DNA of 64,000 nt from Gigaspora margarita (Eukaryota; Glomeromycota; Glomeromycetes; Diversisporales; Gigasporaceae): contig WTPW01000307.1 in NCBI GenBank assembly GCA_009809945.1, forward strand, positions 66,058 to 130,057, in the 5' to 3' direction. Every line of letters starts with the position of its first letter. Positions within the stretch are counted from its first letter, which is position 1. Positions 56,078 through 64,000 of the stretch are shown piece by piece. A program made the translations under genes and the position numbers. The notes beneath the pieces are model-generated. The model had not been told where the DNA came from. It did no database searches and saw only the letters and a program-made list of their open reading frames with translations.

Positions 56078-57347
56078 GGGAGCTTCCAGAAATCAGCTGA
56101 TTTCTGGGTGGGTGGGTGGTTCAGCTGAAGTATCAGGTGTAATTCCGGCCAAAATTTCATAATTCCGGCCAAAGTTGCAAAATTATTTTTGACCAAAATT
56201 ATATATTTATTAATAATATTTAATAATTAATAACTTTTGATCTACTGAACCAAATTTGATGATTCAACTACCAAAATGATCCTCTCAATAAATGGATTCT
56301 AGTGAGCCCAAAATTGTTAAAATCCAATCACAGGATCCTGTGATCGGAATAGATTTGTGTTACTATAAAAGTTCTATAATTTATTAAATAATTATAACCA
56401 TTTATAGTAACACAAATTTATTTCGATCTTGGGATCCTGTGATTGGATTTTATATTTTGGTCTTGTTAGAATCCTCTCATTGAGGGGATCATTTTGGTAG
56501 TAAAATCATCGAAATTGGCCCAGTAGATCAGAAGTTATTAACAATTAAATATTAATATTTAATTGTTAACAACTTCTGATCTACTGGGCCAGTTTCGATG
56601 ATTTTACTACCAAAATGATCCCATCAATGAGAGGATTCTAGCAAGCCCAAAATAGTTAAAATCCAATCACAGGATCCTGTGATCGGAATAGATTTGTGTT
56701 ACTATAAAAGTTCTATAATTTTTAAATAATTATAACCATTTATAGTAACACAAATTTATTTCGATCTTGGGATCCTGTGATTGGATTTTAACGATTTTGG
56801 TCTTGTTAGAATTCTCTCATTGAGGGGATCATTTTGGTAGTAAAATCATCGAAATTGGCCCAGTAGATCAGAAGTTATTAACAATTAAATATTAATATTT
56901 AATTGTTAATAACTCCTGATCTACTGGGCCAATTTCGATGATTTTACTACCAAAATGATCCCCTCAATGAGAGAATTCTAACAAGACCAAAATCGTTAAA
57001 ATCCAATCACAGGATCCCAAGATCGAAATAAATTTGTGTTACTATAAATGGCTATAATTATTTAATAAATTATAGAACTTTTATAGTAACACAAATCTAT
57101 TCCGAACACAGGATCCTGTGATTGGATTTCAACAATTTTGGGCTCACTAGAATTCTCTCGTTGAGAGGATCATTTTGGTAGTTGAATNATCAAATTTGGT
57201 CCAGTAGATCAAAAGTTATTTACTATTAAATTTTATATTTAACTTTTTAATAATCGTAAAATCTGATTGGCTAATTGGGATATCAGGTGTGGGTGGGTGG
57301 GGGTAGGCTCATAGTAAACAAAAATCAGCTGATTTCTGGAAGCTCCC
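56078..57347. mobile_element. PIF/Harbinger-like element of alternating palindromes
   Basis: 1270 bp between TAA duplications (56075-56077, 57348-57350). Ends GGGAGCTTCCAGAAATCAGC and the exact partner, next to GGGTGGGTGGGT. The interior alternates two dyads, one around AATATTAATATTTAATTGTT and one around TTTAAATAATTATAACCAT, giving about three ~340-bp units. Each contains GATCTACTGGGCC, TTTCGATGATTTTACTACCA and AATCACAGGATCCTGTGAT. Base 57188 is undetermined. No coding sequence. Confidence 0.85.
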
Positions 57348-57350
57348 TAA

Positions 57351-57714
57351 CTTAATTTGCTATAAAAAACAAGAAGTCTTCTAAGCAAACCTGAAGTATT
57401 CAAGCCATACTACAAAATATTTCTTTAATCTTAGTTAATCCCATGCTATTATATTGCTACCTCTTAGTAAAGTTACATTTAAAACATATATAGTTCAAAA
57501 TATAAAACTACTATATTAACTAAATTTTGTATAAAAATGAGAAAAAAAAAGTAAAATTAAAAGGTAACAATTCAATGAAGGTAAAGTAGTATACAAGCTT
57601 ATTTAAGTTTATTTAATTATTACTATATATGCTTTATATATAGAAATATTCCAATTATATAGTAAATTATTATAGAAAAACTCTGAACAATCTATATAAG
57701 GACATATTTAAAAA
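57351..57714. other. AT-rich sequence without a gene
   Basis: No feature seen. Confidence 0.3.
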
Positions 57715-58015
57715 ATTGCTAATATAGGCCCTTTTTTTAAAAAGATTATATTTTAAAAGTAGGTATTGGATAAAAAGATTATATTTGAAAACAGCTAATA
57801 ACTAAAAGGCTAAATTTAAAAATAATGCTAATAGAATAAGGTTTTATAAATCTTATATTTAAAAAGTGCTAGTGAAAATATAAAATAAAAATTTTTGGTT
57901 TTTTTTTAAAGAATATAGTTTTTTTTTTGTTTTTTTATTAGAGAATATTGTATTTAAAAAGAGATAAAGAATCCTAAATTGTTATCTAATATTTGAAATA
58001 TAGCTGATATATACC
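57715..58015 (-). repeat. Inverted relative of the A-rich minisatellite at 3.4-4.5 kb
   Basis: In reverse it reads ATAATCTTTTTATCCAATAC CTACTTTTAAAATATAATC, as around 3870-3900 and 4417-4450 but with no SINE, so it shows the unfilled SINE target. CTCTAATAAAAAAACA-type words continue as in the 3.5-kb block. Confidence 0.6.
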
Positions 58016-58732
58016 AATATAAAAGTGCTAAGAAAAAAAATTTACTATGATGCTTAAATATATGCTTATATAGATTATTTAGTGTCCTATTATAGATAAT
58101 TAACTATATAAGCATAGTGGACATTTGTTTTAATTGGTCCAAAAAAAGTAAACAAGTAAACAATATACATGCTATAAATTATTATTATTACACTTTTATT
58201 TATATTAGTTTTAAAGTACTTTAAATATTTATTACAATAAAAATTAAATCTCAGGCTATACAAATAAATATTTGAAAAAAGTTTAGACCCAGCTACTTAG
58301 AGGTTTTTTTTATATAGATAATTTTTTTATAAGTAATAACTAGTATATGATTATGTGGTAACTGCACTGCCAAATAATATTTGACAGGTAGGGAAATAAT
58401 TGGTATGGGTTCAAATAATTAGTTCTAGACTAGGCACTCTGTTATAGATATTGAAGTTTGAGTAAGCAAAGCTAGAGCTTGTTTGAATAGCAAATCTATT
58501 CCAATAAAGTAACTGATCAAGCAATAATAATTGATTTTGTTTCTCTTGCTATGGTAATACAGGTGATAAATATGCTTATATGATTTCAATAGTGATTTAT
58601 GGTAAAAAATTTTGTTTTATTTCACTTACAAGCTATAATAATACAATTGATTTAAAGTCATATTAGTTATAAAGAGACTTATAAGTTGTAATCAAATTAT
58701 TATTTACTTCTAAGCTTTTTAACTACTACAAT
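58016..58732. other. AT-rich sequence, possible SINE-head remnant
   Basis: At 58350-58420 GTGGTAACTGCACTGCCAAA and a box-B-like GGGTTCAAATAA lie about 60 bases apart, like a decayed tRNA-derived head. Too weak to define an element. Confidence 0.25.
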
Positions 58733-58867
58733 CAGTGTTGGGCTTTGGACCAAAAGTTTGCTCTACTGGACTTATAAACTGGACTACTGGACTTATAGGT
58801 CCAGTGGACCATTTATAAGTCCAGTTCCAGTTCAATTTTACTAAACTTATAAGTGAGCCCAACACTG
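58733..58867. mobile_element. 135-bp hAT MITE
   Basis: Perfect 8-bp duplications ACTACAAT (58725-58732, 58868-58875). Ends CAGTGTTGGGCT and AGCCCAACACTG. GGACTTATAAGTCCAG-like words fill the interior. Confidence 0.9.
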
Positions 58868-58875
58868 ACTACAAT

Positions 58876-59697
58876 ACTAAAATTTATCATACTAATAGCT
58901 TTTTACCTAATTTATAAACCCTCTTTTAGAGATTATGATAAATTACAAATAATTGATTATTTTGTTTATTGATTGCAAACAATCATAAAAAATTTTTTTG
59001 AATATAGTCATTTGCTTAGTAATTGAATATATTGATCATTTTTGATTATTAAACAAATTTATATATTTTAAATTAATGTGAATATATTCACTAACCAAAG
59101 GCCTTAAATACCTTTGTCTTAACAATTTTTTCTTACTTTGCTGATTATATGCTCACCTCTTGCTTATTTTATTGTTCATAGTGATTTATATTTCAAAGTC
59201 ATATGCAATCACAAAGATATTTGCAAAGCTATAAGCCCATATCCTATACTTCAAAAAAAAATATAAAAAACTAAGGTGGCTCAATAAATTATGATTTGCA
59301 CATATAATAGTATAAGACTATCATTTTTATAACTAGTATTATGCCCCATTTTCTAGTTGCCTTTTTTGGTCATCATCTATATGGTACAGTGATACTATAG
59401 TGATCAACAAAATTACACAATAAAAGTTCATATAAAAATTTAATACAATTCACAAGGTATTTTAATTGAACTATCAAAGTAATACCATTAACTTGAACCT
59501 CTCTATAATGAATTTTGAATATAAGAACTTAAAATTTAAATATTTATAATTAGTTTAGTATAAAAAAGCTATTTCTTAAGAAAACAACTAATTTTTTCAT
59601 ATCACTTTTTTTTAGTTTATTATAAAAAGAGTCAACTATACTGTATTTGTAAATTTTCTTTTGACAATAAAATTCAATTCAAATAACTATAATATTT
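58876..59697. other. AT-rich sequence without a gene
   Basis: No convincing frame or repeat ends. Confidence 0.3.
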
Positions 59698-59863
59698 TTT
59701 TTTAATTTTAATGGTGAGACCTTGCTCTTATCTTTATTAAATTTAATGGAAACTTTTTACAGTTGGAAAAGATTTTATAATTTAAATCTAATGCTAAGAA
59801 AAAGAACTCAGACATATAGCTAGATAAACAAAAGTAGACCTAGTACTTATCTGTGGCCTAAAC
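59698..59863 (-). mobile_element. 5'-truncated retroposon, relative of 34796-35666
   Basis: CAAATAACTATAATATTT at 59680-59697 and 59864-59881 (18 bp). On the minus strand it ends AATAAAGATAAGAGCAAGGT CT plus an A-rich tail, and has CTGAGTTCTTTTTC upstream, as in the longer copy. Confidence 0.8.
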
Positions 59864-59881
59864 CAAATAACTATAATATTT

Positions 59882-60465
59882 AAATTTGGTTGTTATTAAA
59901 TATAACTATCAGATTGTGAGATGACGAAATAATATACCAATTTATTAAATAACAACTTTATTTAAATAATTTTTATGTAAGTTAGCACAATATTAAAGGA
60001 ACATATATTATTAACTTTGTTTATTAAAATATAGTTTGTATTTTTTGTTAAATAAAATCAAATAAATATGATAAAAATTGAATATTGGCTGATATCTCTT
60101 AAATTAGAGCAATATTAAATGTAATAGTAATTTCTTTTAAAAACTTATTGTAATGCATACCATGACCTTACAACCAATATATTTAATATAAAAAAATTAA
60201 TACATAGATTATGTATACTTCACCTCTTTTTTTGGATTTTTCTGTTAATGTTATTGAGAGAAATTGGTTGATTATATTTGTTGAATACTAATTTATAAAA
60301 TGCATGAGAAAATTTAAATATTTTTGCTGAATAAATTAAAGAATATTAGTTTATTAAAAATGTCACCATCCTAGCTTTTAAGCAAAGCATAAAAACTGCA
60401 ATTCTTATGTCAACATTGAATTTAATATTATCATGCTATTAGACTCATAAAAAATATCTAAAAGG
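59882..60465. other. AT-rich sequence without a gene
   Basis: No feature seen. Confidence 0.3.
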
Positions 60466-60808
60466 TATAACAGCGATAATTCCTGACTTTGTGATCAGAA
60501 TTTAATCAAATTACTACCATTGTGACCATCTCGATACCAGCTTTCAAATGGTACCAAAATCATATTGATTGGACTGTTCTAGCCCAAGCTAGTTAAAACT
60601 GAATAATTGGTTTTTACAATCGATATACTGCGCCCAAATATTATTGGTTAACTAATACTGCGCCACCCATGACACTGAATATTGGACATTTCGATTAATC
60701 CTGGATATTTGAGTTAATCACAGACATGTTTGACATTCTAGACATTTGGAACATAACAGTTTTAATAGTTATAATTTACATATATAATATAGCTGATATT
60801 TAGAATTT

Positions 60809-61272
60809 CTTTACAGAAACTATCTAATTTTTCTCCATTGATTTATTATAATCTTAAAGATTATAATAAAATTATCAAAATTATATCTTATAATAATCTT
60901 ATGATACTTCTAATAATCTTATAATAATCTTAAAATAATCTTATAATAATCTTATCTTATAATAATCTTAAAACCATCTTAAAATAATCTTAAAATAATC
61001 TTATAGTAATCTTAAAATAATCTTAAAATAATCTTATCATCATCTTAAAAAAATCTTAGTAAAATCTTAAAAACATCTTAAAATAATCTTAACCAATAAT
61101 CATATAATTATCTTATAATAATTTATAATTATTAAATCATAATAATATTATTATTTTTAGATTTTAAATCTTAAAATAATCTTTTAATTATAAAAAAAAT
61201 AATATTAATAACTTTAATATTATCTTAAACTATCTTAAAACTCATCTAAAAAAAGTACTAGTTTCTGTAAAG
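60809..61272. mobile_element. 464-bp element with CTTTACAGAAACTA ends
   Basis: Perfect 14-bp inverted ends CTTTACAGAAACTA/TAGTTTCTGTAAAG around a body of AATAATCTTA/ATCTTAAAAT tandem words (60850-61220). Absent from the copy at 10.6 kb. Target duplication unresolved. Confidence 0.7.
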
Positions 61273-61336
61273 TTATGCAATATATTTATTATCTTTATTA
61301 TATTCATTATAGGCATTATATTTAGCATATAGCATA

Positions 61337-61579
61337 TGGGGTAAGTTAGTAAAAAAGGGACAAATCATTTTTAATAAATTTTTTTAATTTTTAAATAAAA
61401 TATCTTAACAACTATTTAATCAAATTTGTTAAACCTTTTTTTATTTAATATTAAAATTATATAGAATTAAATAAAAAAAATTAGTAAATTTATTAAAATA
61501 GTTGTTAAGTTATTTAAGCTTAAAGTTAAGAAAACTTTTACTTAGAAAAAATTTGTCCCTTTTCTACTTACTCACCCCA
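61337..61579. mobile_element. Tc1/mariner-like MITE (TGGGGTAAGT ends)
   Basis: TA on each side (61335-61336, 61580-61581). The first LTR copy reads straight through as GCATATATC. Ends TGGGGTAAGTTAGTAAAAAA GGGACA and, in reverse, TGGGGTGAGTAAGTAGAAAA GGGACA. Confidence 0.85.
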
Positions 61580-61826
61580 TATATCAAATATATTAATTAT
61601 ATAGATTTTTTTATTTATTAATATATTTATTTATATTGAACAAACATGTATAAATACTCAAGGTTTTTTTCTTGCTAAAAAGAGAGAGAAGAATCTGGTT
61701 TATTGAATAAAATACTTAGTATCTTTATATACTATTAATTGTGGCTTTTTTTATAATTGCAAATTCCCCAAGCCTCTTTACAAAAATAACAGTATCCTTT
61801 TAACCCTTGCATACTATAGTAATTAG

Positions 61827-62762
61827 GGAAGTGCAGTAAATCATTTATTATCTAGGGGTTACCCAGAATACTTATTTCTGCGAGTAACACAATCCAAAAA
61901 GAAAATTTGACATAAAAATAAACTAAGTTCATGAAATTAAAAAGTTCAGATTAGAACGTTAGGGTTATAGGCTATAGTAATAAATAATTAGATTTTATAT
62001 ATAAAATTCATTCCTGTCATTTTCAATTAGTGCCCCAAGACAGGTTTAAACACTTGTTTTCTTGTATTTTCACTTTTTTCATTTTTTTTGTGCTTTCTTC
62101 GCTTTGTTTACGTGTCAGACTAATCCGAAATTATCAATTTTACATTCTCTGATTAGTTAATTTTCTATTTTGGGTTTGTATCTCTTGCACAAATATGTGC
62201 ACATGGGGTCACCCATCTATCACATCCTATATATATGTTTAAACAGCCAATAATAGTGAAGCAAAATTGATTATTAGTTAATCGCAGATAGTTGCTACAT
62301 AGTAAAGTCTAAATTTCACTATATTAATTGATAATTATTGATTAAGTAAACTTGTTTGGAAGACCAAAATATACATAATTTTGAAATTTTATTAAAATTG
62401 AAGAAATTTTTATTATTTAACTTTTAATTTTTACTTTCGACGAATAAGTTATATTTTTTTAAAAAATTTTAATTTTTCTGTCAAAAATAAAAATCAAAAG
62501 TCAATTAATAAAAAATGCTCTAATACTTATAAAAATTTCATAAAAAGTATATTTTGACCTTCTGAATAAGTTTACTTAAGCGACTTTAATCGATTTGCAT
62601 AAAAAATTTAGACTTTACTATGTAGCAACTTTTGTTGATTGTGGTGTAGCTTATTTTCAGATCAAAGCCATTTTTGAGTTTATGAAATTTGATTGGTCAA
62701 CAGTTCTATCATGGGGGTCAGGACCTATGTAAACCCTAATTATGTAATTTACTGTACTTATT
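61827..62762. mobile_element. 936-bp element with imperfect inverted ends
   Basis: TTAG at 61823-61826 and 62763-62766. The first LTR copy shows the empty site GTAATTAGTGTGAATT. Ends have AAGTGCAGTAAATCATTTA and, in reverse, AAGTACAGTAAATTACATA. It holds a core resembling the shared MITE core (61950-62160) and the foldback at 62291. Confidence 0.65.
62291..62629. mobile_element. Foldback with ~85-bp arms
   Basis: GTTGCTACATAGTAAAGTCT and its partner AGACTTTACTATGTAGCAAC. Both arms contain AAGTAAACTTGTTTGGAAGA CCAAAATATAC-like words. Same family as 44185-45075. Confidence 0.65.
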
Positions 62763-62850
62763 TTAGTGTAAATTACATAAAGTGTCTTCCTGCAATAGTC
62801 ACTCTAGTCTCTAGCATTTCTCTAAAGAGGTAGAAATCTGGGTTGACAAA

Positions 62851-64000
62851 TTGGTAGTAACTATGATATATTTTCATTAGATTTTTGCTTTGTTGAATGA
62901 TTGTCACTAAGTAAAGTTGATCAATTTGATTTGTTTAATTTAAAATTTTTGAGAATAAATCCTTTGGAAGATTCTGTATCTTTTCTACTAAGCATATCTT
63001 AGAACAAAAATTCTACTAAATTCATAGATCATGTTGATAGCGTTTTTTTTCTAAATGATCTACAAAAAGAAAAAAAATTATTGGTCATATGATGCAAGAC
63101 TGTAGCACCCAATATCTTGCTATACAAACATCTGATTGATGAGATATCAACATTTTTAGACTTATACATACTTTCTGAACAATATTCTATTAATATACAA
63201 GGCAATTAGTATTATAAAATTTTGAGTTTAGTCTAAATTTCTAAATTTGATTTAAAAATCAATTTTTATCACTACTATATATTATTTTTATTTTACTATA
63301 TACATACCCTATACCTTATTACTTTTAAGTTACTATATATTCATATAATATATATAATCGATAATAGCAAGCAGAAGCTAGATATTTACTATAACCCTTG
63401 GACTAATCTTGATTTTGATTAAAATGATTAACAACTTATATCTGATACTTTACCTATTGAAGAAATCTACCAACTGAGCAAGAAGCTTTATAGCTTGAAC
63501 TTTTATTAAAATATAGATAATTCCCAAGTTCCTTGAAAAATATTTAAAGAAACAGTAATTGACTCTGGTCAAGCTCTAGGATATAACTCTGACAAAGGAC
63601 TGTCAGATAAATGACAACTTGATTCTGATAAAGAAAGCTTCTATTCAATTATTAGCAGAAACAAAGAACCTCTCACTTACTATATCAAAGACCTAATTAA
63701 TGCTTGATTAGATCAAATTCAACAATTGCTAAAACTTAAAGTTAATCAGCTTAGATTAAATAAGTTTTGTTTATTTTATGTGATATGCAACACTTTTATA
63801 TCCTAATCTACCCTCCTCTTTAACACCTAAATAGAGATTTCTACAAACTCTATAGCAGTCACAATATTTGTCATGCAGATCATGGGGGTAAATTTTTTAC
63901 TATGAAATTTGAGTGATCGATATGCATATGATGGGCTCAATTTTTATAGTAAATTGCAATAGTTACCTACTTTCAATCATTTATTTCAAGGGTTTCTAAA
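62851..64000 (+). pseudogene. Unrecognised coding-like remnant
   Basis: Plus-strand stretches of mixed amino-acid composition in changing frames: LLYKHLIDEISTFLDLYILS (about 63115), then from about 63390 ISDTLPIEEIYQLSKKLYSL and KETVIDSGQALGYNSDKGLS. No known domain. It follows the copia-like LTR but has no polymerase signature, and it continues beyond the window. Possibly the inside of that retroelement. Confidence 0.3.

Larger units (their letters stand above)
60466..62850 (+). mobile_element. Copia-like LTR candidate, copy 2, with three insertions (fossil)
   Basis: Collinear with 10627-11414 from GCGATAATTC to GGTAGAAATCTGGGTTGACA. It is longer only because of elements at 60809-61272, 61337-61579 and 61827-62762. 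TATAAATAC lies at about 61648. A TTGGTAG motif follows. Old. Confidence 0.5.

Noticed and set aside
55969-56196. 75-codon minus-strand frame
   Set aside because: It spans the end of the PIF-like element at 56078, so it is a chance frame over a repeat boundary.

Overview
The window looks like a transposon-dense stretch of a large, very AT-rich fungal genome. It resembles the glomeromycotan (Rhizophagus/Gigaspora) type: the only well-preserved host gene has short GT-AG introns and a fungal DHA1-type transporter product, and the decayed FAR1/SWIM-type MULE transposases and the LINE with EN, RT, RNase H and a terminal Cys/His motif are the kinds common there. The organism call is inference. I see no rRNA gene, host tRNA gene, CRISPR array, bacterial operon or riboswitch.

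Layout. 0-8.3 kb: small MITEs and a tRNA-derived SINE, then a decayed MULE (about 1990-8255) split by an A-rich minisatellite block that carries a second SINE with a 15-bp target duplication, and by a 2-kb tandem-repeat element. 9-19.5 kb: MITEs, a SWIM zinc-finger remnant, a copia-like LTR, a second MULE, two hAT elements with exact 8-bp duplications, and three hairpin elements. 20.0-22.7 kb: an intact eight-exon major facilitator gene (497 aa, + strand). 23.9-39.0 kb: one nested block. A decayed LTR element is interrupted by a giant foldback (25491-36303), whose arms are loaded with hAT elements made of a 19-bp self-complementary minisatellite, a 973-bp tRNA-headed SINE, MITEs and a retroposon, up to five levels deep. 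39-45 kb: foldbacks, more hAT and MITE copies, and coding-like remnants. 45.1-55.1 kb: a PIF/Harbinger-like element made of 322-bp double-palindrome units, holding an 8.5-kb LINE (46066-54525), which holds a further PIF-type element with a 550-bp palindrome. 55-64 kb: a 1.27-kb PIF-type element of alternating palindromes, a 135-bp hAT MITE, a truncated retroposon, a second copia-like LTR disrupted by three elements whose empty sites survive in the first copy, and an unrecognised coding-like remnant.

How the parts fit. Only the transporter gene looks functional. Everything else is mobile DNA of different ages, and the nesting order gives relative insertion times. The most unusual signals are: (1) non-autonomous hAT elements whose bodies are almost entirely palindromic minisatellite; (2) PIF-type elements built from tandem palindromes; (3) a motif recurring inside otherwise unrelated elements (an ATATCTC word followed by GGGCC and a GATGAT block, read on either strand); and (4) MITEs that keep one internal core while their terminal repeats differ.
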